Assembly (NCBI GenBank): GCA_029449245.1
Contig: JANATF010000001.1
Coordinates: 3,286,001 to 3,350,000 of the forward strand
DNA from: Mortierella alpina
Lineage: Eukaryota > Mortierellomycota > Mortierellomycetes > Mortierellales > Mortierellaceae
Length of the DNA stretch: 64,000 nt
Reading direction: 5' to 3'
Shown here: one piece after another, positions 1-11,677 of the stretch
How the letters are laid out: each line of letters begins with the position of its first letter
Position numbering within the stretch: the stretch's first letter is position 1
The notes under the pieces: model-generated
Seen by the model: only the letters and a program-made list of their open reading frames with translations
Databases searched by the model: none
Told to the model about the DNA's origin: nothing
Translations under genes and position numbers: made by a program

Positions 1-206
1 AGCAGTCTTGTTCTTTCATCTCATTGTGGGCTTCCTGTTTTTGCAGGTGTCCCTGCCACTTGACCAAAACCATGCTCAGCAACTGGCTGGAATGTTGTTT
101 CAACGGCAGTTTGACGCATATAAACTACATGCACATGCAACATCACCATCGTAGACTGACGATACCTTTTTTTTTGCTTCTGATTATTTCCATCTCGCGC
201 TCGTAG
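1..206. other. Unassigned sequence before the first LPMO exon
   Basis: The stretch ends in a pyrimidine-rich tract and a CTCGTAG acceptor directly before the LPMO exon at 207. A second possible acceptor (TTTTTGCAG) ends near 46. No frame here gives a convincing signal peptide or N-terminal His, so it is probably intron, perhaps with one unresolved small exon. Confidence 0.4.
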
Positions 207-1144
207 ACCTTTCTTGGCTTCGAGGACAAGAAGCATAAAATGGTATTCCCTTGCGGTGGCTATGCCCCCGGCCCTAAAACCACGCTGGACGCTGGTAAAA
301 CCATAAATGTTCGCTTCTATGCTTCAGACATGAAGCAAAGCGACATAGACAAGCAGCCCGACAGACCTGGCAAGAACCAATTCAAGCAAGCTCGCCACGG
401 TGGTGGAATGGTAAGTTGTCCTTAACGCCTTTGTTACTTTGAGAGTTACTCTAGACGTTCAAAGGTTCGACAGGTTCCTTGAACACGAAAAAATCAGCTC
501 TCGCCCAGCTTAAGACAACATCAAGTCGTGCAAACAAACAAGGAGAACTCACACCTGTTACCACTACACTCATTATTTTGCAGTGCGAGTTCTCGTTGTC
601 CTACGACAACGGCAAGACCTTCCACCTCATTGGTCGCTACACCAAGACCTGCCCAGACTGTAAGTTTGGTATCTCTGTCAAGAGAGACATGACTTCCATC
701 GGCGCCTTTTTTTTAATTGTTAAGCGCCGCATCTGACACATGCTCAAACTTGTTTGTTCCACGTTTTTCTTCCTCTCTCTGCCGATCGATTCTTTTGTAT
801 GTAATGCAGCGTACTTTTCTTGGCCCGTCAAAATCCCTGACAACGTGCAGGAGTGCAACCACGCGGGCTGCTTGTTTGTCTGGACCTGGACAGCCAACAT
901 CTTGCCTCAGTTCTACATGAACTGTGCCGATATCCAGCTCAGAGGCGAAAAGACTATGAAATACGAGACTAAGGAAACAGTTGGCTTCTACGACTTTAAA
1001 TATCCTATGAGAAAAATCCCACAAGGCGTCAGGGCCGAAGGCGATGGCATCAAGCACACTGCCGGAAAAGGTCCCCTCCAGAGCGAGATAGATGGCAACA
1101 TGAAGGGCAACTACCCCAAACCCGCCTTGATACGTAGAATGTAG
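207..1144 (+). CDS. Secreted AA11-like lytic polysaccharide monooxygenase (3' part)
   Basis: Exons 207-410, 584-659 and 810-1144 join in phase and end at a TAG. The product resembles copper-dependent LPMOs of the AA11/X325 kind, which oxidatively cleave chitin-like polysaccharides outside the cell. Seen in the sequence: a PCGGY segment near the start, RHGGGMCEFSLSYDNGKTF (the His and the CxFSLSYD block are typical of the fold), then the core VWTWTANILPQFYMNCADI, matching the family's WTWFNKxGNREMYMNCAxV. The C-terminal tail is basic and lacks a recognisable carbohydrate-binding module. The signal peptide and the essential N-terminal His are not found in the window: the exon at 207 starts after an acceptor, so earlier exons probably lie upstream. 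AATAAA at 1147-1152 may be the polyadenylation signal. Family call is fairly sure; substrate is unknown. Confidence 0.72.
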
Positions 1145-1365
1145 AGAATAAAATCCTGCATGCTGGTACATTTCAGGTATTTTCGTGCCGCACCCGTCAG
1201 TCTCACATTGACCAACCCTGTTTCACACACAGACCTCCTGCCCTGAATCCAATGCAAATGCCCTGTTTTTTTTACTCAAAGCAAAAAGATCTATAATGCG
1301 CCCATGTTCTCGCTACTTTGCTACTTACAATTGCAACCATGCCTTATGTTTGTCTGTTTCAACAA

Positions 1366-4300
1366 TCAAGGTTCATCCTCAGCCCTCTGAGACAGCACCC
1401 GATGACTTCTTCGGAGCCGTGACCTTGCTAGAATGGCCTCCTCTCGTTCACTCTCGTCCATGGCTACAGACCTCGTCCTGACACTGCTGCTACTGCTACT
1501 GCCGATGCTGCCCCTCCTGTACGACTTCGCACCACTGTTCTCGTCTTCCTCATCGGATTGGGAAGGTATGACGAATCTGCGTCCAAATCCAGGAAGGTTC
1601 CCACCGTTACTACTGCTGCCCTCCCCACCTCGGTGCTCTTCTCGATAAGCAAAGATTGGTTCCAGATCCGGCATTCCATCATCCTCCATATCTTTGCTCA
1701 CCCCTACTGGTTGGCCATAGAGACGCATCCCAGCTGCCCTCTCTTGAGGCTGCACGGGCTCAACCACTTGCTCAGCCATAACATCTACATCATCGCCATT
1801 GCCAGCGGGCGGTTGATCATTGGAGGCACTCTCGTTCTCCTCTGCGAGATTATGCAGCCTCTTTCCGACGAGGTACTCCTGATCCCGCACATAATCGCTC
1901 CAGCCCTTGATGACAGGGACGCTCTCCATGAATCCAACAACAACAACACAAACGAGGAATCCAACCGGGTACGACAGCCTGAAGAACCTGAGCCGGGCCG
2001 CGCCTTCAAGTCCAAGTGCCTCGGCAACGGACCAAGCAACAACGGCTGGACATCCAATGCTCAAAAGGCAGATGCCTACAGCTGGCAGGATCAACCGCCG
2101 TGTCGCCAACAGGGCATCCCACTCTGCAACATTAGTGCCGACAAAAACTCTGTTCATATCGACTGTGACGCGATTGTCGGGCAACGCGGCCAAGGTCCAG
2201 TGAATAGTCTTCATGGATAATAGTCCGACAGCCCAGCTCTAAAGCGTTTCAAAAAAATGGTTATCAAATCCGGTATTGATTAATATGTTAAAATGCGCAA
2301 TCAGACCTTAAAATTGTAATCTGCTAATGACCTGAATGGCTTACCAGAGTAGGTATGACCCCTGTCTCATCACCGACTGCAGCACGCAGAGGTATGATCA
2401 AGAACAGCTCTATCATGAGTCCGAGTGCAAGTGGGAATAGAATTCCAAACACCGCGGCAAAGTAGAGTGCCTTGATCACAAGTTTGCCAAAGCACCACGC
2501 CGTTCTGAAGTAAGCCTTGAAGTCAACTGATCCTACCACGCTCTCGGGTGAGTGAGCCCTGTAGACGGAAAACGCCCATTCCTCAAGATGCCACAGAGAA
2601 CTGATGGTATAGACACCGACCACAAACGAATAGATGTCATGAACCTGTCGCGCTGTTGCAAGTGATATCAGGCATCTTCCGACCAACACTAAGAAAAAAA
2701 AAGAAAAGGGGTATCAGTAAAGCTCTGCTTCGCTTGCAGATACGATCATGAAGATGGGTGCAACAAGTGACGGACGTACAAGGCGTGACCACCGACATGG
2801 TCAAGAAGGCCGTGGTGGATGTCCAGATGATGGCAATAAATGAGATCAGACGGCGCTTGAAGTTTGGCGGCGCATAGACAACGACTGTGGCTTTCTTGGG
2901 ATCGATAAGCGGCTGAGGTTCTCGTCCGCGAGGCTGTATCTCCATCAAGGGATCAATTTCTCCAGGTAGATCTTCCTTTGGATCCAAGGCTCGACCTTGC
3001 TCGTCAACAGGGACCAAGACTCGTCGGCCCTTCAGGTGGACAACCCGATCCGTATTTGGTACTCTGTAAAGCCCTCCGTCGCGCACAAAGATAGCAGGTG
3101 CTTCGATATCCAGCTCCTCACCGCTGCCCACTGCATTGTCGTCAACGTGTTCGATCCCAGGGATCGGAGGCCGCTGCCGCAGGAGCCATGCCGTCCATGT
3201 CCTGTAAACGACATGACCCTCCTCATCAGGGAAGCGTTCGCCGTTTTTGCCGTACATGAATGAACTCAGCCGCATCGTCCTTGCAAGCCAGCGCCACCAG
3301 TTTTCAAAGATCGCCTTGAAACGCTCAGAGGGGTCAATCCAGTGGAGCGTAAAAGGTACCAGCAAGTGGAAAATCAACATGTCGAATGGCACATCTGAGA
3401 GTGGTTCACTAGAGAGAAGAGCATCTGTTATCAGCCATTGTGGTTCAAATGCAAATTGTAGATCCAAGAGCAGAGCACGTTACAGACAACACACTTACTC
3501 GATGCGCCAACGCAGTGGAAGGATGCCCTTCAAAAGATGACTAACTCCTTGAACATCCAAGCTAGCACTAAGGAGGATCAACGTCAGGTACATCAGCACG
3601 CCGGTGCTGAGCTTTCGAAGCTGTACAAGGACAGGTCGCTCCATTATTTCCCGCACAGGATGGAAGCCCTCGTCGTTTGGGTCGCGAATGAACCACATCA
3701 CGCCTGGCCGCACAACTGTCCGTGAGACGCTGACAAAGAGAGAGAAGTTGTACATGAATGCCGTTCCTAGAAGCCAATGCATGACGACAGCCCAGTTGGG
3801 CGACCGCAGATAGAAAGCCCAGCGGGTGGCCAGCGTTGCTCCTGCAAGCATGGGCAATGTCGTAGTTCCAACAACCACACCGCAGAAGAGAGGGAAGGCG
3901 ACCATTTCGATGGCCACAAAGAATGCAATCTAGTTGAATGTGTACATGTCAACGATGATAGTTAGTATGGAGATGGAGGGTACTTGGTCAAAATGGAAAA
4001 GCGCAATTCAGAGAGCGTTCGGAGGTGATACTGACCTTCATGATCAGTCCGAGTTGCCGCAAGATGTCATGGACTAGTCTTCCGACACTATGTCCTCGAC
4101 TGACATGCTTCTGCTTCATGAACCAAGTCCCAGCTGCAAACAGAATCGCATATCCAAAGAGTGTCGCCAGAACTTTGTCGTTGGAGGATGGTCCGTAGGC
4201 CAGATTACTCCATTTGGATGCATACTGTTGAAAGAGCGTTGTGCCGGCAGACACCGACGTGTCCGCTATGCTGGGCAACTCTGATGCTCCTACAACTTCC

Positions 4301-7212
4301 ACTGTTTCCCGAACTTGAGCTGGGATCGATGTCTTGATTTCACCCACAATAGCGTTCCAGGAGGACAATACACGGTCCTTGATCAAATCCCCAAGCGGTT
4401 TCAACGTCTCGCCGCCAAAGTACGTGCCCAACTCTGACGGCAAATATGGTGTAATGACCCGCAAGAGGAAAGTGATCGGTTCAACGACGATGGTAGCCAT
4501 CCAAGGCATGATCCTGTCAATGACAAAGTCGGTGATCGGATCCGTGATGCTGCTGAGTATCCGAAGAGGAATCAACAGGACATTGAGCGGGTTCATGAGA
4601 AGTGCTGTCTTGCCGAGAATATAGGGTACCATGACCCCAAGACCCAAACTGGCGCATATGAGAGCCGTCATAAGCAACGAGTTCTGCAACAACAGCCAGA
4701 ATGATCCACGCATGCCAATGACTTGTAAAATCCCATCCAAATCCTCCACGTTCAGCTCATCAACGTCGTCTGGTATATCGACTTCATCTGCGTCATTGGC
4801 TGGATCGTTGACATTAACATCTGCTGCTGGTTGCTGTTGCCGCTGTGGTGGTGGCGGTGGTGGTAGTACTGCTGGTGCGACGGGCATAGGCCGCGGGGGC
4901 CTGTGTGCAAGGGCGGGGATGGGCCGCGGTGGGATGGCGGGGCCACGGGCAAGCTCGACGGGCAAATTCTGGACATGAGGTTGGATATAGTCCTCTGATT
5001 GCCGTAACAGCATGTCCCGTTGCTGTTCCATAATCATGGTGCTGTGGTCCATCCTTTGAAAGCTCTGCACCCTCTCATCAACAGTCATTCCTGGGTGGAG
5101 GGTGATCTGGTGCATTTGCTCCTCAGCCTGGTCAGCTCTCCACTCCAGCAATCTCATGCTGTCCATGAAAGAAAGATTGCCCGTTTGACAGAGCTCCTCA
5201 TATCGCTCAATTTTTTCGTCGGATGTCATCGGCGAGCCGTCCGATCGCAAGAAGACATTCGAGTAGGTCAATGGGATGCCTTCCATCCAATAGATTGGTT
5301 CCTGGCTTTTAGTTCGGATCCGGTCGCTCGATGTTGGCCACGCTATGCTTCCGCTGGACGATCCTTCACCATTGTTATCGAGACCAAGGAGGCGGGCGGC
5401 TGTGTTATTAGATGATGGTGTTGCCGCTGCTGTAGATGATGATGGATCCTGTGTCCATTGAGAGTCACTAAAATGTTATAGTGTCGACGAAATGATCGTA
5501 AAGGTGAGAACCAAGAGCCGCTGATAGCCGTACTCATTTGCGTCGCACAAATCATGAATATAACTTACAGATAATTCGGTTGCGATTCTGGCCCAAGTGA
5601 TGGTGTATTGTCGGAACGCGGAAGTATGTCTTGTGTTGGGGATCGATTAAGCTCCTGCGAGGAGACTGGTTGGCGGTCATTCTCAACCGCTTCGTTTTCA
5701 AGGTTGTCCCAGAAATTTTCGAGGTTTGGGGCGACGTTTTCCCTTAAATGACGAGGCACAAAGGCATGCAAGTTGCGACGCATGGCCATATCGAAATCCG
5801 GTGCGTCGTTTCTTGCAGCCTCTTCCGCTCCAGCAGCGCCATGTCTATCCCTGATCGCGTCCTCATGTTCGCGCCAGTTCTCCTCCCGGAGTCTGTCGAT
5901 GAATGCTTGGAGATCCTCATTTTGCTGCTCCTGTATCTCAACCTCCTCAGCCTCTGGATCCTGATTTTGAAGAACCCACTCCCGAAGAAGAAAGACCGTG
6001 ACAAACACAACAACGACCACCGCACTGATGATATGGCCGTCAAAACAGTCTAGCACGAATTTGCTAAAGGAATTTTGAGCGCAGGGATTAGAATCGAGCT
6101 CAAGTGCATATTTTTGTTTCCTCACTGTCGGGTGCCAAACTGATAGTTCCATACCTGAGCCAGCTGTACTCTGGTGCGATCGTCCGCTGAACAAACCGTG
6201 TCAGGCTGTCCATCTGCTCGTCAGACTGGAGAAGCTCTGTGTCGTTCTTTGATACTGCGGCGTTTGCTGGTGTTGTTGAAATGGGCACTGCCAAACCATT
6301 CGCACTAAACGCGAACCAGTCTCCAACCCAGAAATATAGCCGCCAGATCCAGACGGTGGAGTATGGCAGTAGAACAAGCCATATCGTCGCCACAAGGAGC
6401 GCCCTAAGTATCACTCTGACTCCCACTGCCAAAATGTCGACCGCCTTTCTTGCCAATATCCATACTGGGAGAATTTCAGGCATCTCTGGCGAATACACTA
6501 CAAGAAATAGAAAGGGTTGTTAGATCGACTGCGCTAAGCATATGAGCAATGTAACACAGGCGCTTCTTGAGCCGCGGCCTCCCTCCCGCTCATGCCCCTT
6601 TGTATTGCACTTACCGTGAGTGAATTCAAATGTGTGCTTGCAGAGCTCGCAGTATCTATCAGGGGTGGGGAGAGCAAAGTTGATCTTTTGTCAGCGCAGC
6701 CCAGCATAATTTCTGCAGACGCACATACATCCCTATTCTGCCTGCTGCCATCCGTTTTCCTCGGTGCTTACTTCTTATTGCTGCGTTCGAGCCATTCTAC
6801 CAAACTATGGAACACAAGCAGAGATAAGGGTAGAGGTGAGCTCAAGCGTCATGAGGCTTTACATACTGACATCCAAGCAAAACAAAGAAAAGTGTAAAAT
6901 AATGCAAAAGATGCTTACCAGTCCTGATGCACGAAACGAATGCTGCCGGAGCACTTGCACGGATGGAACAGCGGTTGATCCGGCGAGCCCTCATAGCGGC
7001 AGACTCTGCAAATCTCTATATTTCGATTGCGTCCATTTGAGCACATTCAAATTGGTAAGGATGCGAGGTGCTGAACAAAACACTACACATGAAGTATGTG
7101 TGGCAGGTGTTGATGGCATCAGGATGGACGTGGGCCTCTCCCGCCTGCCAAAGGCTGTTTGTTTGACGAGCTGTCCGTTTGCAGTGCTCCACTCACCTTC
7201 CTCCTCCTCCAT
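1366..7212 (-). CDS. Doa10/MARCH6-type membrane RING-CH E3 ubiquitin ligase
   Basis: Eleven exons: 7212-7197, 7015-6919, 6804-6772, 6655-6615, 6497-6155, 6063-5569, 5467-4036, 3929-3499, 3408-2780, 2688-2345 and 2238-1366 (4734 nt, 1577 aa). The protein is the ER/inner-nuclear-membrane ligase of the ERAD-C pathway, which ubiquitinates misfolded and short-lived membrane or cytosolic proteins. The N-terminal C4HC3 RING-CH is complete: C8, C11, C25, C27, H35, C38, C51, C54, followed by FTHVYSPEMP as in MARCH6. Many membrane segments follow, including the conserved middle block ([29 protein letters not shown]). The C-terminal [13 protein letters not shown] and [12 protein letters not shown] blocks are also family-typical. 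Oddities: the first four exons are only 16, 97, 33 and 41 nt; a proline-rich acidic linker lies near 4750-4970; the tail is Ser/Arg-rich. The gene converges on the LPMO gene. Identity is very secure. Confidence 0.95.
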
Positions 7213-7905
7213 TGGGGATTGTAGTCAGAAGGCGCGAGCTCCTTTCTCCGACCGAGCGTGTGTTGTGATTGTGGATTTCGTGTGCTGGTCAGCTAGGCCT
7301 GCGATGCTGCGTGTGGCAAGAGTCAATCGAGGCAGGTGAAGGAGAGAGTGCCGGTGCAATGCCGATGATGGATGTCTAACGGAGTAAGCGACAAAAGACG
7401 TTCAGGAGGAGAGGCAAAGAATGAATCGTGACAACACTGAAATATGTATTTTTATCCCTCGTAGAGGAGTACAGCGGACTTCTTCCATTTTCATTTTACA
7501 GGGGTTTCTGAAGGGATACATGCGTGCTCGAGAGAGTGCAGTCGTCCGCTAAAAAAGCTATCTGTTGACTGGTCCCGATCCGGCACCCATAGAGAAGAGA
7601 TGCCTAGGGCTCACTGACCCTTCGATCCAGTAGAGTGTTTCAGGCTTCTAGAACCACCCGGTTGAAGTCGAACGTCGCGTATTGAAACTGGGGCTCGTCT
7701 ATCAACTGTGCAGCCAGTGATGGGTGCACTTACAAGGGGGTCGCTTAGCTTCACTGCGTTGATATCCAATTCATCCAAAGGATTTTCGTTCCCGTATATG
7801 ACGAGGCAAGCTGCGGTGCATGGTGTGGGAGTAGATATTTTATTTACACAAGAGGCATAGAGGGGGACCAATGATGATATCAATACATCAAAATCTCATG
7901 TCTGC
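7213..7905. other. Intergenic region (promoter side of the Doa10 gene)
   Basis: About 690 bases between the Doa10 start and the end of the CsbD-like gene. Short frames on both strands show no family resemblance or splice-linked continuation. I see no repeat or RNA gene. It should hold the Doa10 promoter and the 3' UTR of the CsbD-like gene. Confidence 0.5.
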
Positions 7906-8190
7906 TTAGAGGTTGCGCTGGACATCACCGAGGGCAGAGTTGCCGTGTCCACGCGCCTCCATCGAGTTGTTGTTGGTTGCACCCCCGACTGCCTTCTGGG
8001 CACCTCCTTCAATGTTGTGACCGAGGCCCCTGGTATGCGTCTCGGCAGTCTGGGCATGCTGATGTGCCTGGGCTTGGGCCTTCTGGTTTGCGCCTGAACC
8101 TGCGAGGTTGGGGTTGTGCGTGGCGTGGCCGACCTTTTCCTTGGCGCCTCCGACGGCTTCGTTAAAGGTGTTGGAGATCTTGCTGGTCAT
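7906..8190 (-). CDS. CsbD-like small hydrophilic stress protein
   Basis: Single-exon gene of 94 aa starting MTSKISNTFNEAVGGAKEK and ending GNSALGDVQRNL. It is hydrophilic, Ala/Gly/Gln/His-rich, without membrane segments or signal peptide. The repeated AVGGAKEK and KAVGGATN blocks resemble the CsbD/mismatched-base-pair-and-cruciform-recognition (Hmp1-like) proteins of fungi, usually strongly expressed and stress-associated; the molecular role is unclear. I chose the ATG at 8190 although the frame is open to 8334, because the upstream extension is low-complexity (Q/H/S) and a TATAAATA lies on the minus strand at 8290-8283, about 95 bases before this ATG, so the extension is probably 5' UTR. Function is an inference from weak similarity. 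Confidence 0.7.
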   Translation of the reverse strand: MTSKISNTFNEAVGGAKEKVGHATHNPNLAGSGANQKAQAQAHQHAQTAETHTRGLGHNIEGGAQKAVGGATNNNSMEARGHGNSALGDVQRNL

Positions 8191-8834
8191 GGTGGATAAA
8201 TGTGGTTTGTTTTTGCTTGAGTGGGTATGTAGCTGTTGTTGATGTTGTTGTGATGAGGAGTAATAGTTAAGGCATTGGAGGGTATTTATACCTTTTTTCT
8301 GGTCCAGAACAGCATCGAGTCCAGCCACGGGCACCGTGATGTGATGGAATAATGACTACAGAGGCACCTTGTGATGCGCATATTCCATGAAGCATCGTAT
8401 TGTCATGGTGATGGCAGTTGAGGACTAAGGATTATAATAGTCTAGTGCCGATTTCTCGTACGGCACACGACATCCATGTTATACGCATCATTGTGATGAC
8501 GAAGACTGCGAGCAACGTGAAGAGTGAAGAGGGTGAAAGAGACCTAGGAGAGGAGTAAGAGACGCGAAAACTTGAGCAGGCTGGTCTTATGAGCGCGTCC
8601 CTGGACACATCTAGAGATCGCAGCACGCGTCGGTTTTGTCTCTTTACTTCGGTTTGGTGTCACTTTGTCCTGAGAACGCTTCATGCAAATCATTCATCTC
8701 ACTGCTCTCTCTGTTACATTTCTCCCTGCCAACCTCATCTTCGTCCACATCCTCATCCTCGCTCGATTCGTGAGTCTGAATCAGTGCTCCATTGCCCTTT
8801 TCCATCCGGCATTTGCAAACCGTAACGTACTGCA
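8191..8834. other. Divergent promoter region
   Basis: Lies between the CsbD-like gene (-) and the carboxyltransferase gene (+). The part close to 8834 is C/T-rich, as in front of many genes of this window. Apart from the TATA box at 8283-8290 I see no defined site and no gene. Confidence 0.5.
8283..8290 (-). promoter_or_regulatory. TATA box of the CsbD-like gene
   Basis: TATAAATA on the minus strand, about 95 bases upstream of the ATG at 8190, in the usual position for a strongly expressed fungal gene. Confidence 0.55.
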
Positions 8835-10908
8835 ATGGCAACACATCTCGGCCACTCTGTCAAGCCTACAAAGTCCAAAGTGAATACAAAGTCGCCCGAG
8901 TTTGTCGCCAACTACAGCGAAATGCTGACCTTGGTCGACCAGCTCCAGGACCGTCTCCATGAGGCTACGTTCCAGGGATCAGACCGTCTCTTGGAGATCC
9001 ATCGGTCGCGGGGTCTACTTTTGGGTAAAGGCATCTTCTGAAGCTACCTCCATGTTCTGCTCTCTCAGAACACTCCCTTGGCAAATCTCTCACTCTCGCA
9101 TCCCATCTTTACATCCAACAAGCCCGAGACCGTATCGAGCTCTTGCTTGATGATGATTCCCCATTCATCGAGCTCTGCCCTCTTGCAGGTTATGGACAAG
9201 AGGATATGACTGTCGGTGGGTCGCAGGTCGCAGGCATCGGTCTGGTTTGGTAAATCTTTCGTCTCTTGAACCGGCTGCTTAAAGAGCCATAGTAGACGAT
9301 CAATACCGTACTTGAACCTCACATTTCCCCTGCTCTTTCTACCGCACTCTTAGTGGCATCGAGTGCATGATCTCTGCCAACATTCCCACTCTCCAAGGCG
9401 GTGCTTGGAATGCAGTAACCATGGCCCGAGGCTCGCGCATCGGTGAGATTGCTTGGATCAACAGGTTACCTCATATTCAGCTAGTGCAATCGGTAGGATG
9501 TGGACCTGCATTTTTAAGCTGCTGCTATCTCGTAAATGAGATCCTCACTAACCCTCTCTACCTCCGTGGCCTTTTTTATGATCCCTGTCGTCATCACTGT
9601 GGTCCTCTTTCTATGCCAGGCTGGAGCAAACCTCGCTCAGCAGAGCCGTGTCTTTCATCCAGGCGGATCCGGATTCCGCCACTTGGCCGAGAGATCTAAG
9701 GCTGGTCTGCCATCGGCTGCTGTTGTATTTGGCAACTCAACAGCCGGAGGCGCTTACATTCCTGGAATGAGCGACTATGTGGTGATGGTGAAGGTTAGTA
9801 AAGCAGCGATAAGTTGGTTATTCCACCTCCATTCCACACACACACACACACCCGTGTAAAAAACATCTAAAAGCCTAAGAATGATCCTGCTGATGGCAAA
9901 TAGGGCAAGGCTCAAGTCTTCTTGGGTGGTCCACCACTGGTCAAAATGGCCACTGGCGAGATTACAGACGCAGAAAGTCTAGGAGGCGCTGACATGCACA
10001 GTCGCAAGTCGGGAGTCTCGGATCAACTGGCCATGGACGAGCATCACGCCATAGCCATGGCGCGCGAGTTTGTCTCGGGTCTGAATTGGACCAAACAAGG
10101 CCAGCTCCCTATCCGACATATCAAGGGCCACTTCGACCAGCCGCACTATGATCCTGACGAGATCCTGGGCATCGTCAGCGCTAATATCCGGATCCCCTTC
10201 GATGCTGTCGAGGTCATTATCCGCCTGGTGGATGGATCACGCTTCACACAGTTCAAACCCTTGTATGGGCCAAACCTTATCTGTGGATGGGCTACGATCC
10301 ATGGCATCCCCATTGGCATTCTTGCCAACAATAACGTTCTCTTCCCGCCCGAAGCTAACAAAGCCGTGCAGTTCATCCAGCTCTGTAACATGCGGGACAC
10401 GCCGATACTGTACCTCCACAACATCACCGGATTCATGGTTGGCAAGAAGTATGAGGAGGAAGGGATCATCAAGGCGGGCGCGCGCTTCATTAATGCCGTG
10501 TCAAACTCGCAGGTGCCGTGCATCACCATTGTCATGGGTGCCAGCTACGGCGCAGGGAACTATGCCATGGCTGGTCGCGCTTACAATCCTCGGTTCTTGT
10601 TCTCGTGGCCAAACAGCAAGTGCTCTGTTATGGGTGCCGAGCAGTTGACAGGAGTGCTAGATATTGTGATGCGCGATTCTGCGAAAAAGTCTGGCAGGGT
10701 GATTGACGAGGAGATGGCCAAGGCCTCCACGGGGATGTTCCAAGCCATGGTCGAGAGTGAGTCAGATGTGTACTGGACAAGCTCGAGGTGTATTGACGAC
10801 GGAGTGATTGACCCGCGTGAGACCAGGACGATCCTTGGATTCTGTCTCTCTGTCTGCTATAATACCGAGGTAAAGGGTGGCAATTTGTACGGTGTCTCCA
10901 GGATGTAG
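8835..10908 (+). CDS. Acyl-CoA carboxylase carboxyltransferase (MCC-beta/PCC-beta family)
   Basis: Five exons: 8835-9024, 9069-9249, 9354-9492, 9620-9793 and 9904-10908 (1689 nt, 562 aa). Members transfer carboxyl groups from carboxybiotin to an acyl-CoA such as 3-methylcrotonyl-, propionyl- or geranyl-CoA and work with a separate biotin-bearing alpha subunit not present here. Family landmarks: [57 protein letters not shown], and a C-terminal half with [15 protein letters not shown] and [17 protein letters not shown]. That block and the overall layout are closest to methylcrotonoyl-CoA carboxylase beta. The front half diverges: where family members usually read GGTYYPIT there is GGAWNAVT, and no obvious mitochondrial presequence is seen. 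It may be a paralogue with another acyl-CoA substrate. A CA microsatellite sits in intron 4 (about 9838-9851). Confidence 0.88.
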
Positions 10909-11677
10909 AGATCTGTTGTACGGCCCCCTTTTTTGCTGTGTGATCCAAGCAGGCACTCGTAATAAGCATGCATGCTCGTGTGTGTCCCGAGAGTGTCCGA
11001 GAAAGTTTTGAGAGGCTTTTCTGCTCATCATTTGGATGTGCCTCAGCACTGGAAGCAGCTCTCTTATTATTGAAGCTTCGCACAAAAAAAGTTGCCCGTC
11101 TCTCACCTCTCGTTCAGGCGCTTCTCCACAAATTCCTCAAAAGTACACTTCACGTTCTGGGGGTGGGGCTGTTGTTGTATTGTTGTTGTTGTTGTTGTTG
11201 TTGCTGTCAATGCTTTCCGTATAAAGGTGCTTCCCCTCATTGACATATGAGAGCTTCAATGCAAGCCGCTGTAGCTACATTGCAAGCAGGTAAGCAGGTC
11301 AAGTTGAAAGAGAAGGATGTGCTGGGGCAAGAGGGCCGAAGAGGACTGCTTCGGGCGATGATAGGCAGTGCCTGGCATTTGGATGGGCGTAAACAAAGAA
11401 GAGCTTCTATTGAATAGGAAATGAGTACTCGTCCAAAATGACTCTGAGAACCAAAGAGGTATTTTTTTTTTCCTCCTGCTACACACTTCGGCATAGTCAG
11501 TCTTCTCTCCATCACATTCTCCACTCCTCACTCCTCATTCTTCTCACCTCCTCACCGTCTCCCACCCCTCCTCTTCTTCTCCTCATCCTCGCATTCATTC
11601 GTTAGCACTCATTGCAGTTCTTCCCACTTTCATTGTCCTTGCATTTCCAAACTTCATTCATTCCTCACTTCCACAGC
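10909..11677. other. Intergenic region with TTG microsatellite
   Basis: Holds the 3' end of the carboxyltransferase gene and the promoter of the dicarboxylate carrier gene. A (TTG)n tract lies at about 11170-11206. The part from about 11500 to 11677 is strongly C/T-rich and probably the core promoter and 5' UTR. No supported gene. Confidence 0.5.
11170..11206. repeat. (TTG)n microsatellite
   Basis: About a dozen TTG units with one interruption, outside any supported gene. Confidence 0.8.

Noticed and set aside
455-480. tRNA-like T-loop GGTTCGA near 465
   Set aside because: No cloverleaf arms around it; the position is inside an LPMO intron. No tRNA gene was found in the window.
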